Positions 7,376 to 16,031 of a stretch of DNA of 41,647 bases are shown piece by piece. Position numbers and translations under genes: made by a program. The notes under the pieces are model-generated. The model ran no database searches and was not told where the DNA came from. It worked only from the letters and a program-made list of their open reading frames with translations. This DNA comes from an uncultured Bacilli bacterium (GTDB taxonomy: Bacteria; Bacillota_I; Bacilli_A; RF39; UBA660): positions 1 through 41,647 of the forward strand of contig CANPXO010000005.1 in assembly GCA_947586205.1 (NCBI GenBank). Reading direction: 5' to 3'. Position 1 is the first letter of the stretch, and the number at the start of each line of letters is the position of its first letter.

Positions 7376-8683
7376 ATGTTTGAATATATGGGGGAAAGAC
7401 TTTCCAGTGCGATTAAAAATATTCGTGGCTTAGGAAAAATTACTGAAGAAAATATTAATGATGCGATGCGAGAAATCCGTATGGCTTTACTGGAGGCAGA
7501 TGTCAACTATCAAGTTGTAAAAGAATTTGTAGCCAATGTCAAAGAAAAAGCTTTGGGGATGGAAGTAGGAAAAAGTCTAAAACCAGATGAATTATTTATT
7601 AAAATAGTGAAAGATGAACTGATTACACTTCTTGGTGGAGATGTCGCGGAACTAGAAATGAGTAAAAATCCAACGATTTTAATGTTAGTAGGTTTACAAG
7701 GATCAGGAAAAACAACAACAGCTGGAAAACTTGCGAACCTTTTAAGAAAAAAACATGCTAAACATCCTCTTTTAGTTGCTTGTGATATCTATAGGCCGGC
7801 TGCCATAGAACAATTAAAAGAAATCGGGGCAAGTTTAAATATTCCCGTATTTGAAGAAGGAAAAGAAAAACCTACTGATATCGTAAGTCATGCTCTAGAG
7901 TATGCCAAAGAAAATAAAAATGATTATATCATTATAGATACAGCTGGTAGACTTCATATTGATGAAGACCTCATGAATGAACTCAAAGAAATTGAAGATA
8001 CTTTCCATCCTCATGAAGTGATTTTAGTCATTGATGCGATGATGGGACAAGATGCCATTAATGTCATTCAAGGATTCCATGATAAACTAAATTTAACAGG
8101 ATGTATTTTAACAAAGCTAGATGGAAATACCAAGGGTGGAGTGGCTTTATCCGTAAGACATTTAACGAATGTTCCTATTAAGTTTGTCGGTGATTCTGAA
8201 AAATTAGATGGATTATCTCCTTTTTATCCGGTAAGAATGGCTGAAAGAATTTTGGATATGGGCGACATCATGGGTATTGCTGAAAAAGTAGAAGACATTA
8301 TGAGTGAGCAAGATGCAAAAGACCAAGCTAAAAAAATGATGAGTGGAAAATATGATTTAGAAGATTTTCTTACCAATTTAAAACAAATTAAGAAACTAGG
8401 ACCTTTAGAAAATATTATTAAAATGCTTCCTCAAGCAAGAAAAATGGGACTGAATAATATTGAAGTAGATCCAAAACAAATGGCCCATGTTGAAGCTATT
8501 ATTCTTTCTATGACTCCATATGAGAGACGTCATCCTGAGGTTTTAAAAGCATCAAGGAAAATTAGAATTTCAAAAGGCTGTGGTCGACCAGTCGAAGAAA
8601 TTAATCGTTTATTAAATCAATTTGAAGAAATGAAAAAAATGATGAAAATGATGAAAAATGGAAATATGAAATTGCCTTTTTAA
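7376..8683 (+). CDS. ffh: Signal recognition particle protein Ffh
   Basis: 435 aa. The N domain is followed by the GTPase P-loop GLQGSGKTT (106-114), the CDIYRPAAIEQL box, DTAGRLH, TKLDGNTKGG and GDSEKLDGLSPF. The C-terminal M domain carries MLPQARKMGL, the RNA-binding MTPYERRHPE and RISKGCGRPVEEINRLL, and a Met-rich end (MKKMMKMMKN) that binds signal peptides. It binds 4.5S/SRP RNA (not seen in this window) and nascent signal sequences. AAGAGGAAATCTT precedes the start. Confidence 0.97.
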   Translation: MFEYMGERLSSAIKNIRGLGKITEENINDAMREIRMALLEADVNYQVVKEFVANVKEKALGMEVGKSLKPDELFIKIVKDELITLLGGDVAELEMSKNPTILMLVGLQGSGKTTTAGKLANLLRKKHAKHPLLVACDIYRPAAIEQLKEIGASLNIPVFEEGKEKPTDIVSHALEYAKENKNDYIIIDTAGRLHIDEDLMNELKEIEDTFHPHEVILVIDAMMGQDAINVIQGFHDKLNLTGCILTKLDGNTKGGVALSVRHLTNVPIKFVGDSEKLDGLSPFYPVRMAERILDMGDIMGIAEKVEDIMSEQDAKDQAKKMMSGKYDLEDFLTNLKQIKKLGPLENIIKMLPQARKMGLNNIEVDPKQMAHVEAIILSMTPYERRHPEVLKASRKIRISKGCGRPVEEINRLLNQFEEMKKMMKMMKNGNMKLPF

Positions 8684-8700
8684 CATAAGCATTTGCCTAA

Positions 8701-8727
8701 ACATGTTTTATGATTACACATAGACTA
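8701..8727 (+). promoter_or_regulatory. Sigma-K-type promoter of CotD-like gene
   Basis: CATAGACTA (8719-8727) exactly fits the mother-cell sigma-K -10 pattern CATAnnnTA. An AC dinucleotide at 8701-8702 lies 16 bp upstream, as required for the -35. This matches late coat-gene control of cotD in B. subtilis. Confidence 0.5.
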
Positions 8728-8748
8728 CCTTAGAAAGGAATGACGAGT

Positions 8749-9090
8749 ATGTTAAAAAATAAAGCATGTGACAGAGATGACTGTGGATGTTCTCAAGGTG
8801 CAGAATATATGGCTGCTGGTTCTATGAATATGGGAATGGGTATGGATGCTGGATGTAGACCATGTATGCCAAGCTGTCCTCCATCTTATGGATGTAGTTG
8901 TCCACCCATTACAGAATGTCCTAATGAACAAGTTTGCCATAGAGTGATTAACTATGAGGTACCACATATTATGCCATATCATACAACCGTAGTAAATCAT
9001 CATGTATATAACCACACTTATACTCCAGTTTATAGTTATTCTGAAGTAGATGAAGTAGAAAACGTATATCAAAATCGTTGTTGTAGATAA
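8749..9090 (+). CDS. CotD-like spore coat protein
   Basis: 113 aa, rich in Cys, Met, His and Tyr. The N-terminal half is Cys/Met/Pro rich (CDRDDCGCSQG, CRPCMPSCPPSYGCSCPP). The C-terminal half has the His/Tyr block HTTVVNHHVYNHTY, which resembles CotD family coat proteins, and ends RCCR. It would be deposited in the inner coat by the mother cell and cross-linked by disulphides or dityrosine (family inference). ATG 8749 is preferred because AAAGGA lies 9 nt upstream; ATG 8740 touches the ribosome site. It has its own sigma-K-type promoter and a terminator, separate from ffh. Confidence 0.75.
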   Translation: MLKNKACDRDDCGCSQGAEYMAAGSMNMGMGMDAGCRPCMPSCPPSYGCSCPPITECPNEQVCHRVINYEVPHIMPYHTTVVNHHVYNHTYTPVYSYSEVDEVENVYQNRCCR

Positions 9091-9109
9091 AAGCCAATGT
9101 GGCTTTTTT
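9089..9109 (+). terminator. Terminator of CotD-like gene
   Basis: AAAAGCC and GGCTTTT pair around AATGT and are followed by TTTTTTC. The stem overlaps the stop codon. Confidence 0.75.
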
Positions 9110-9119
9110 CTTTTGAAAC

Positions 9120-9149
9120 AAAAAAAGTAGACAATTTAAAGTCTACTTT
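9120..9149 (-). terminator. Terminator of Rpn gene
   Basis: AAAGTAGAC (9124-9132) and GTCTACTTT (9141-9149) form a 9-bp stem. On the minus strand it is followed by T residues (A-run 9120-9126). Confidence 0.75.
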
Positions 9150-9157
9150 AGAGAACA

Positions 9158-10018
9158 TCAAATGTGTTCATTTTCTTTTAACTTTTCAATTTCTGCTATT
9201 GGTAATCCTGTGATTTTTGCTATTTTTTCCATTCCAAGTTCTGGGCTTTCTTCTAGCATTGATTTTGCAATTTCAATGTTCCTATCATTGGTAGCTTCTT
9301 CTTTAGCAAGAGAGATTCTCGTATTCGTAAGACGTTCTTTGTCTTCTTCTTCAGAAACTGTCCTTATAAATGTTCCATCACTATTTAATATATACATTTT
9401 CTGATCAAACTCCTTTACTAATTCATCTTTCTTGGATAATTCTACAAGTTCTTCTTCACTTGCTCCTAACATCACTAGATGAATATTCTCTTTGTCTCCT
9501 TGTATGTTCTTATCATACCATTCTTTTTTTACATTTTCAATATTGATTGTAATCATTTTAAAATGGTCGACATATGGAGTTAAAGTTTCTTCATCTAAGA
9601 GCTTGTAAATTTTCTTCTTTCCTTCGCTTTCATTCTTATTGAAATCGAAGTCAATATGAATGAAGTCGCTTTTGGTGTCGTATTCTTCTCCTCTTTGAAC
9701 TTTTTGAGAGTAAAAAGAAGTAAAGTAAGCTAGGTTTCGTACTCTTGTTGCAAGGTCAAAACTCGTATTCACCTCACAATTGAGAAAATTGCCATCTTTA
9801 GTTTGTAATAAAACATCTAAGACTTTGACTCTTTCTTTTTTATTACGAACAGCAAGTTCAGTGGGAAAGAATTCTAACACCTCGACGGGTTCTCCTAAAG
9901 CTTCAGATAAAACGGCATTCATAAGCCTCGTATCATCAGGATTTGCAAAAACAGTTTTGAAAAGTCGATCGGTACGTACACTTAAATATACGTTCGAATC
10001 AGTTGTTGTATCTGTCAT
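9158..10018 (-). CDS. Rpn family PD-(D/E)XK nuclease
   Basis: 286 aa. The N-terminus has RTDRLFKTVFANPDDTRL, then LDVLLQTKDGNFLNCEVN, in which D, E and the following polar residue form the PD-(D/E)XK-like site (N replaces the more usual Q). The C-terminus has KSMLEESPELGMEKIAKITG followed by LPIAEIEKLKE, the regulatory tail typical of Rpn/COG5464. These proteins were annotated as putative transposases and in E. coli promote RecA-independent recombination; they are often multicopy. GAGAGGTGA precedes the start. A fragment of a second Rpn tail lies at 36096-36179. Confidence 0.85.
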   Translation of the reverse strand: MTDTTTDSNVYLSVRTDRLFKTVFANPDDTRLMNAVLSEALGEPVEVLEFFPTELAVRNKKERVKVLDVLLQTKDGNFLNCEVNTSFDLATRVRNLAYFTSFYSQKVQRGEEYDTKSDFIHIDFDFNKNESEGKKKIYKLLDEETLTPYVDHFKMITINIENVKKEWYDKNIQGDKENIHLVMLGASEEELVELSKKDELVKEFDQKMYILNSDGTFIRTVSEEEDKERLTNTRISLAKEEATNDRNIEIAKSMLEESPELGMEKIAKITGLPIAEIEKLKENEHI

Positions 10019-10085
10019 AAAAAATCACCTCTCAAAAGATACAAATCGTATTCTACAACAGGGGGTATGTCGATGTTTGTCGAAC

Positions 10086-10112
10086 GGTGTCACCGCCCAA
10101 TCATATGACACC
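10086..10112. repeat. Inverted repeat upstream of Rpn gene
   Basis: GGTGTCA (10086-10092) and TGACACC (10106-10112) are perfect 7-bp arms around a 13-nt centre. The region (10050-10115) is more GC-rich than its surroundings. There is no T-run, so an operator or an element boundary is more likely than a terminator. The rest of the 10019-10268 gap shows only the Rpn leader and the leader of the next gene. Confidence 0.4.
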
Positions 10113-10268
10113 ACGCAAAATAAAAATTGCAGAAAGTTTATCAAATTAAAGTGAAATGAAAAAGTATTTTCAAAAATAATTTTTTATGATATATTTTTAT
10201 CGAAACAATGTGAGGTAGAAAAAGAGTTTAAAAGGATCTACTTGAAATTGGCTAAGGAGTAATGAAAA

Positions 10269-12104
10269 ATGAATCAAATGATAAAAAATATATGTTATAG
10301 TGTTGTTTTATGTTTTTTCTTTCTTATTTCTATTCCTTTCGTACATGCAAATTCTATTCAAGATATCGATATGGATATTTATATAGACTCTTTTGGTAAT
10401 GCTTCTGTAAAAGAAATTTGGACCACAAATTTAACAAGTGGAACAGAAGGTTTTAAATCTTATACAGATTTAGGAAATATGTCTATTACCAATTTTAAAG
10501 TATCTGATGATTCTGGTACTGTTTATGAATCTTTACCAAGCTGGAATACTTCAGCTAGTTTTCAAAATAAAGCATATAAAAATGGTATCCATAAAATCTC
10601 TGGTGGAGTCGAGTTGTGTTGGGGAATTTCTCAATACGGAAAAAGAACATATACTTTAAATTATGAAATTCAAAATTTAGTTACCGAATACACAGATACT
10701 CAAGGAATTTATTTTAACTTTTTAAATTTAGATCAACCAGTAGGAAATGCAAAAATCACGATTCATTCAGATATCGATTTTTCTTTAGACAATGCCAAGA
10801 TTTGGGCATTTGGTTATGATGGAACAGATATTTTTGAGAATGGCAGTATTGTTTTGAATTCGAATGGCAACTTATCATCTAGTGATTATATGGTAGGACT
10901 TATTCGTTTTGAAAGTCCCTTGTTTGCAACAAATAATCATTCCACAAAGTCTTTTGATGATATTTATGATTCTGCTTTCAGTGATGTTTCCAATGATGAT
11001 GGTAATTACAGTGAAAATCCTGTAAATACTCATACAACTTCTTTCAAAAATATTCTACCCATGATTTTAATGATTCCATTTTACGGAGTATTAATATTAT
11101 TAAATCCATTTATTCTATTTTTTGTCTTATATGCGGTAAAAGGACGAACGTGGGTAGGAGGCTCTGGAAAAAGATCTGGGGAACTTAATTTTGGCACGGC
11201 AGGAAAAACTCTTCCTAGAGAAGACGAGATTCCTTACTGGCGAGAAATTCCTTGTGAAAAAGATTTAGAAAGAGCCTACTGGGTAAGTACCAATTATCAT
11301 GTAGTTCCTGAAAAGACATTAAGGGAAGGTATTATTGGAGCTATTTTATTAAAATGGATTAGAGATGGCAAAATCTTTGTTTCTAAAACGAAAAAAGGAC
11401 TCTTTAATTTAAAAGATAATGATTATGCGATTGATTTTTCAAAAATGACTCAAGCCGATAATGAAGTGGAAGACGCTTTATTTAGAATGCTAGTAAAAGC
11501 ATCAGGAAGTAATAAAATTTTAGAAGCGAAAGAGTTTTATAAATGGAGTCGGAAAAACTATTATAAGGTTGAGTCGTGGTTTTCGAGTATTTTAAGTAAG
11601 GAACAAAACAAGTTAGAAGAACAAGGACTCATTACCAATTCTACGGAAGAAGTAGCAGGAATGTTTGGAACCAAAAGAACGATTGTGATAAAAAATGTAG
11701 ACCCTAGTTTAAAAGAAGAAGCAATACATTTAAGAGGTTTAAGAAAATTTTTATTAGATTTTAGCATGATGCCTGAACGAGAATATTTTGAAGTTCATAT
11801 CTGGGAGGAATACTTAATTTTTGCTCAATTATTAGGAATAGCTGATAAAGTTGAAGAACAATTTAGCAAGCTTTATCCGAAGTTTAATGAAGTGACGAGT
11901 CTTAACATGGATGTGACGACAGTTGTTGTTCGAAGTATGGCAATCAATTGTTACAAAGGATTCTATGAAGGTGTTAAAAGAGCAGAAGCACGAGCAGCAA
12001 GTCATGACTACAGCGGATCCAGTTCTAGTTCTGGTGGTGGAGGAAGTAGTTTTTCAAGTGGTGGAAGTTCTTCCGGTGGTTCGTCTGGAGGCGGATTTAG
12101 ATAA
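10269..12104 (+). CDS. DUF2207 family membrane protein
   Basis: 611 aa. A signal peptide (SVVLCFFFLISIPFVHANS) is followed by an extracellular DUF2207 domain (about 28-250; IDMDIYIDSFGNASVKEIW and YTLNYEIQNLV are typical). A hydrophobic stretch at about 263-292 is the membrane anchor, then comes a cytoplasmic part with IPYWREIPCEKDLERAYWV. The C-terminus is a Ser/Gly low-complexity tail ending SSGGGFR, common in this COG4907/YciQ-like family. Function is unknown. AAGGAG lies 9 nt upstream of ATG 10269. It stands alone between the divergent Rpn gene and ftsA. Confidence 0.85.
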   Translation: MNQMIKNICYSVVLCFFFLISIPFVHANSIQDIDMDIYIDSFGNASVKEIWTTNLTSGTEGFKSYTDLGNMSITNFKVSDDSGTVYESLPSWNTSASFQNKAYKNGIHKISGGVELCWGISQYGKRTYTLNYEIQNLVTEYTDTQGIYFNFLNLDQPVGNAKITIHSDIDFSLDNAKIWAFGYDGTDIFENGSIVLNSNGNLSSSDYMVGLIRFESPLFATNNHSTKSFDDIYDSAFSDVSNDDGNYSENPVNTHTTSFKNILPMILMIPFYGVLILLNPFILFFVLYAVKGRTWVGGSGKRSGELNFGTAGKTLPREDEIPYWREIPCEKDLERAYWVSTNYHVVPEKTLREGIIGAILLKWIRDGKIFVSKTKKGLFNLKDNDYAIDFSKMTQADNEVEDALFRMLVKASGSNKILEAKEFYKWSRKNYYKVESWFSSILSKEQNKLEEQGLITNSTEEVAGMFGTKRTIVIKNVDPSLKEEAIHLRGLRKFLLDFSMMPEREYFEVHIWEEYLIFAQLLGIADKVEEQFSKLYPKFNEVTSLNMDVTTVVVRSMAINCYKGFYEGVKRAEARAASHDYSGSSSSSGGGGSSFSSGGSSSGGSSGGGFR

Positions 12105-12139
12105 GAAAGAAAAGAAAAACACAAAAACTTTCTTTTTTT
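12103..12139 (+). terminator. Weak terminator after DUF2207 gene
   Basis: AAGAAAG (12103-12109) can pair with CTTTCTT (12128-12134), followed by T residues. The stem is AT-rich and weak. Confidence 0.4.
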
Positions 12140-12184
12140 ATGGAAGTCGTTTTTATGGAAGTTCTGTTTCTTGTTTTGAAATTC

Positions 12185-12213
12185 TTGTAATTTATAAAGA
12201 AATTCTGTATAAT
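12185..12213 (+). promoter_or_regulatory. Sigma-A promoter of ftsA-ftsZ
   Basis: TTGTAA (12185-12190) and TATAAT (12208-12213) have a 17-bp spacer, 24 nt before the ftsA start. Confidence 0.75.
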
Positions 12214-12237
12214 ATTGTCAGAAAATAGGTGAGACTT

Positions 12238-13482
12238 ATGCGACATATACTAGCAGGCATTGATATTGGTTCAGAATGGATTAAGCTTGTCGTTGGCGAA
12301 TCTGTTCGAGGAGGAGTTCACATATTAGGTGTTTCTTGTGTTCCTTCTGGGGGCGTCAAAAGAGGATTTATTATAGATCCCAATGCTGTCTTACCAAAAC
12401 TTCAAGAAGCATTTCAAAAATGTGAGAATATGTTAGGCCTCAAAATACAAAAAGTGATTGCTACTGTTCCAAGTGATGGAATCGAATTTTTAATGAATGA
12501 AGGAATGAGTACCATCACAAATGAATCACATATCATTGAAAGAATTGATATTATAAGAGCCATGCAAGCATCTACCTATAATAAAATAGAGGAAGATAAA
12601 GAGATTGTAAGTATCACGCCAGTCTCTTATCAAGTAGATGAGGAAAAAAATGTAAAAAAGCCGCTTGGTATGGAAGCAAATACCATAAAAGTAAAAACGT
12701 TAGTTGCAACTATACCTCGTAAAAATGTATTTACGATTGTCAAATGTTTAGAAAAAATAGGAGTGGAAGTCATCGATTATACGCTGGGTTCCATTGGAGA
12801 TTATAATGAGATAGAAAGTCCAATGATGAAAGATGTCGTGGGTTCTATCATTAATATTGGTTATCAAACGACGACCGTTTCCGTATTTAACAAAGGATTA
12901 CTTACAAATACCATTACTCTTCCAGTCGGGTCTTCTTCTGTAGAACATGACCTTGCTTATATGTTTCATGTAAATAAAAAAGATGCAAAGAATATTAAAA
13001 ATGATTTAGCAAGTGCTCATAAAAGAGGGGTAAGCTCCACTCATAAAATCGAATATACAACCAAAGAAGGAGAAAGTGTTACGATAAGTGAGTATGAAGC
13101 TACCGAAATTGCTTCTTCTCGGTTAGAAGAAATATTAAAAAATGCAAAAAAAGAAATAAATCTCTTAACAAAAAAAGAAATTCATTATATAATGATTACA
13201 GGTGGAGTAAGCGAAATGTCAAACTTTTCTATTTTGTTAGAAGAAGTCTTTGGACATCATGCTAAAGTAGCGAATATGAAAGAGTTAGGCGTTCGTAGTA
13301 ACATCTATTCTTCTGTCGTAGGATTGCTTAAATATTATGAAGAGAAAATGAAAGACTTAGATAAAGAATTTTCTATTTTTAATGAAGAAGAAACAGAAGA
13401 ATTAAGTAGTGTTAGTAAGAAATTCCCATTTGAAGAACATTCTATATTGGGAAAACTTTTTGGATATTTTTTTGATAATTAA
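12238..13482 (+). CDS. ftsA: Cell division protein FtsA
   Basis: 414 aa actin-fold ATPase that tethers FtsZ to the membrane and recruits the divisome. The phosphate-1 motif is AGIDIGSEWIKLVVGE, SHS2/1C-domain residues include KRGFIIDP, phosphate-2 is IINIGYQTTTVSVF, and the adenosine motif is MITGGVSEMSNF. The end, HSILGKLFGYFFDN, forms the expected membrane-targeting amphipathic helix. ATG 12238 is preferred because AGGTGAG lies 4 nt upstream; a GTG at 12229 falls inside that ribosome site. It is followed after 12 nt by ftsZ. Confidence 0.95.
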   Translation: MRHILAGIDIGSEWIKLVVGESVRGGVHILGVSCVPSGGVKRGFIIDPNAVLPKLQEAFQKCENMLGLKIQKVIATVPSDGIEFLMNEGMSTITNESHIIERIDIIRAMQASTYNKIEEDKEIVSITPVSYQVDEEKNVKKPLGMEANTIKVKTLVATIPRKNVFTIVKCLEKIGVEVIDYTLGSIGDYNEIESPMMKDVVGSIINIGYQTTTVSVFNKGLLTNTITLPVGSSSVEHDLAYMFHVNKKDAKNIKNDLASAHKRGVSSTHKIEYTTKEGESVTISEYEATEIASSRLEEILKNAKKEINLLTKKEIHYIMITGGVSEMSNFSILLEEVFGHHAKVANMKELGVRSNIYSSVVGLLKYYEEKMKDLDKEFSIFNEEETEELSSVSKKFPFEEHSILGKLFGYFFDN

Positions 13483-13494
13483 GGAGGACTAGAG

Positions 13495-14571
13495 ATGAAC
13501 GATAATTTAAAAATTGATCCGATTGCAAAAATTAAAGTATTTGGTGTTGGTGGTGGAGGTTGTAATGCTGTCAACCGAATGATTGATGAAGGAGTTCAAG
13601 GTGTTGAATTCTATGTAGTGAATACCGATTTACAAGTCTTAAATGCCAGTCGTGCCAAGAATAAAATTCAGATTGGGGCATCAATCACTGGGGGAAGAGG
13701 AGCAGGTTCGAATCCAGAAGTCGGAAGAGAAGCTGCATTAGAAAGTAAAAAAGAAATTGAAGAAGCTGTAAAGGGTGCCGACATGGTGTTTGTTGCTTGT
13801 GGTCTTGGTGGTGGGACTGGGACAGGAGCATCCCCAATTATTGCTGAAATAGCTCAAGAAAGTGGAGCTTTAACAGTGGGAATTGTCACAAAGCCATTCC
13901 GTTTTGAAGGAAAAAGAAGAATGGAGCATGCTCTTGTAGGTTTAGAAGAATTAAAGAAACATGTGGATACCTTAATCATTATTCCAAATGACCGTTTAAG
14001 AGATATTATTGATAAGACAACATCATTCCAAGATGCTTTCAAAGAAGTCGATAATGTTTTACACCGTGGTGTTCAATCCATTTCTGATTTGATTGCTGTG
14101 ACTGGAATTGTTAACTTAGACTTTGCCGATATTAAAACGGTTATGGAAAAATCTGGAACAGCCCTTATTGGAATTGGTATGGGTGTTGGCGAAAATCGTG
14201 CGGTTGAAGCAGCAAGACAAGCCGTTTCCAGCGCGCTTTTGGAAACAACCATTGATGGAGCAACTGATGCGATTATCAATATTACTGGTGGAGATAACTT
14301 AACTTTGTTTGAAATCGAAGATGCAGTAGAAACTGTAAGAGAAGCTGCAAATTCAGATATCAATATTATTTTTGGAGCTATTCCAAATTCAAATTTAACT
14401 GATGAAGTTATTGTTACCGTTATTGCAACAGGATTTGATGGCAAAGACGATAAAGATGACGATGATGATGAAGAAGAATCAAGTACAGCTCTTCCTAAAC
14501 GAAGAAACACAGAAGAAGAAACAAGTGAATTTGAAATTCCAGCATTCTTAAGAAGTAAAGATAACTATTAA
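13495..14571 (+). CDS. ftsZ: Cell division GTPase FtsZ
   Basis: 358 aa tubulin homologue that forms the Z ring. The G-box GGGTGTG is at 105-111, the T7 synergy loop NLDFAD is near 207, and [14 protein letters not shown] is at the N-terminus. The C-terminal linker is unusually acidic ([12 protein letters not shown]) and short. It ends with the conserved FtsA/SepF-binding peptide [18 protein letters not shown] precedes the start. It is the second gene of the ftsA operon. Confidence 0.98.
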   Translation: MNDNLKIDPIAKIKVFGVGGGGCNAVNRMIDEGVQGVEFYVVNTDLQVLNASRAKNKIQIGASITGGRGAGSNPEVGREAALESKKEIEEAVKGADMVFVACGLGGGTGTGASPIIAEIAQESGALTVGIVTKPFRFEGKRRMEHALVGLEELKKHVDTLIIIPNDRLRDIIDKTTSFQDAFKEVDNVLHRGVQSISDLIAVTGIVNLDFADIKTVMEKSGTALIGIGMGVGENRAVEAARQAVSSALLETTIDGATDAIINITGGDNLTLFEIEDAVETVREAANSDINIIFGAIPNSNLTDEVIVTVIATGFDGKDDKDDDDDEEESSTALPKRRNTEEETSEFEIPAFLRSKDNY

Positions 14572-14588
14572 TTTAGTTATTTTTTTTT
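14561..14588 (+). terminator. ftsZ terminator
   Basis: ATAACTA (14561-14567) and TAGTTAT (14574-14580) form a stem over the ftsZ stop, followed by eight T. Confidence 0.65.
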
Positions 14589-14600
14589 ATTATCAATTCT

Positions 14601-14730
14601 TGACTAATCTAAAGTGATACCCTTGACTTTTTTAAAGTGAGATTCTGACTAATCTAAAGTGATACCCTTGACTTTTTTAAAGTGAGATTCTGACTAATCT
14701 AAAGTGATACCTTTGACTTTTCTAAAGTGA
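14601..14730. repeat. Six phased direct repeats before DUF4143 ATPase
   Basis: Three 45-bp tandem units start at 14601, 14646 and 14691. Each holds two half-units: TGACTAATCTAAAGTGA and, 23 bp later, TGACTTTTTTAAAGTGA (TTCT variant in the last). Six copies therefore start at 14601, 14624, 14646, 14669, 14691 and 14714, with spacing alternating 23/22 bp, about two helical turns. The second half-unit contains ACTTT-TTT-AAAGT, an inverted repeat. The array ends 34 nt before the ATPase start. It resembles a cooperative operator or iteron set. Confidence 0.85.
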
Positions 14731-14764
14731 AAATTTATAATAATTCTAGAAAAGAGGGAAAAAT

Positions 14765-15985
14765 ATGATTTTAAGAGAAGCCGAAAACATGATTAAAAAG
14801 ATTCATAAAAGTTTCAAAGTCCTTTTAGTTACTGGTCCAAGACAAGTTGGAAAAACAACACTTTTACTTAGTTTAAAACCAAAAGATATGGAATATATTA
14901 CTTTAGATGATGAAGTTTTAAGAAATATGGCAAGAACAGATCCAAAATTATTTTTAGAAGAACATCCTGCTCCTTTATTTATTGATGAAGTGCAATATGC
15001 TCCAGAATTATTTTCTTATATTAAAATGGTGGTAGATCAAACAGACAAAAATGGTCTCTATTGGCTCACAGGTTCTCAGCAATTTCATTTAATGAAAAAT
15101 GTTTCAGAGTCTTTAGCTGGTAGAGTGGGAATTGTGAATTTAAATAGTTTTACTTATAAAGAAATTGTGGGAAATCATAAATCTTCTATGTTTGACCCTG
15201 AACAAATAAAAAAATATCCTCCTATCTCAGTCAATGAAGTTTTTGATATTATCTATAAAGGCGGTATGCCAAGACTTTATTCAGAAAAAAATATTTCTAG
15301 AGATTTATATTTTGAAGGATATATCGATACCTATATTTCAAGAGATGTCAAAAACTTTGCTCAAGTAGGAAATGAATTATCTTTTCGACAATTTCTAGTG
15401 AGTGTAGCAAGCAGGACAGGAGAACCATTAAAATATTCTTTACTTGCTAAAGATGCTTCTATTAGCATTCCCACTGCAAAGAATTGGTTATCTATCTTAA
15501 TTACTGCAGGTTTAGTGTATTTGTTAGAACCCTTCGCATCGAGTGAATTAAAAAGACTTACTCATATGCCTAAAATTATTTTTATGGATACCGGTTTAGC
15601 ATGTTATTTAGCTGGATGGACATCGAAAACAGATTTACAACAAAGTGCTCAAGCAGGTCATTTTCTAGAGACATTTATTATTTCTGAACTCATTAAAAGT
15701 TACAATGCCAATGGGATAAAACCTTATATTTACTACTATAGAGATAAAGAAAAAAATGAAATTGATTTAATTTTCTATAAAAATAACACTTTGTATCCAT
15801 TTGAAATTAAGAAAACAGGAAGTCCTAATAAGGAAATGGTTAAAAATTTCAAAAAATTAGAAGATAGTAATAAAAAAATTGGAGCAGGGGGTATCATATG
15901 TTTTTATGATAAACTGATGCGGTTAGATGAAAAAAATTATATTATTCCTATATCAAGTGTCATTGGTGGAAAAGAAAATAAATAA
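14765..15985 (+). CDS. AAA_14/DUF4143 ATPase
   Basis: 406 aa. An N-terminal AAA_14 ATPase has Walker A GPRQVGKTT, Walker B PLFIDEVQ, sensor LTGSQQFHL and SLAGRVG. In the middle, YIDTYISRDVKNFAQ leads to a winged-helix-like segment (SIPTAKNWLSILITAGLVYL). The C-terminal DUF4143 region has FLETFIISEL, then NEIDLIF and FEIKKT, a PD-(D/E)XK-type arrangement. The family is widespread and poorly understood; roles proposed elsewhere are DNA binding or mobile/selfish behaviour. GAGGG precedes the start. The gene sits alone between ftsZ and spoIIGA, where close relatives of this locus usually continue into sporulation genes, which suggests an insertion together with its repeat array. Confidence 0.88.
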   Translation: MILREAENMIKKIHKSFKVLLVTGPRQVGKTTLLLSLKPKDMEYITLDDEVLRNMARTDPKLFLEEHPAPLFIDEVQYAPELFSYIKMVVDQTDKNGLYWLTGSQQFHLMKNVSESLAGRVGIVNLNSFTYKEIVGNHKSSMFDPEQIKKYPPISVNEVFDIIYKGGMPRLYSEKNISRDLYFEGYIDTYISRDVKNFAQVGNELSFRQFLVSVASRTGEPLKYSLLAKDASISIPTAKNWLSILITAGLVYLLEPFASSELKRLTHMPKIIFMDTGLACYLAGWTSKTDLQQSAQAGHFLETFIISELIKSYNANGIKPYIYYYRDKEKNEIDLIFYKNNTLYPFEIKKTGSPNKEMVKNFKKLEDSNKKIGAGGIICFYDKLMRLDEKNYIIPISSVIGGKENK

Positions 15986-15992
15986 AATGAAA

Positions 15993-16031
15993 AAAGAACG
16001 AAAAATCGACAAGGTTTTCATTCTTTTTTTT
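15993..16031 (+). terminator. Terminator of DUF4143 gene
   Basis: AAAGAACGAAAA (15993-16004) and TTTTCATTCTTT (16015-16026) pair with a single mismatch and run into T residues. Confidence 0.7.

Noticed and set aside
7361..8748. SRP RNA gene near ffh
   Set aside because: The gaps beside ffh are too short and show no SRP RNA-like GGAA tetraloop hairpin.
8752..9072. 106-aa minus-strand ORF opposite the CotD-like gene
   Set aside because: Antisense of the coat gene, low-complexity Thr/Ser/Trp translation and no ribosome site or promoter.
9780..10154. 124-aa plus-strand ORF
   Set aside because: Antisense to the Rpn gene and running through its leader; no ribosome site.
14073..14510. 145-aa minus-strand ORF opposite ftsZ
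   Set aside because: Composition mirrors the ftsZ codons (poly-Ser opposite the Asp/Glu linker); no ribosome site; shadow of ftsZ.
14601..14730. CRISPR array
   Set aside because: The repeats are tandem with no unique spacers and no cas genes nearby; period 22/23 bp is too short for repeat plus spacer.
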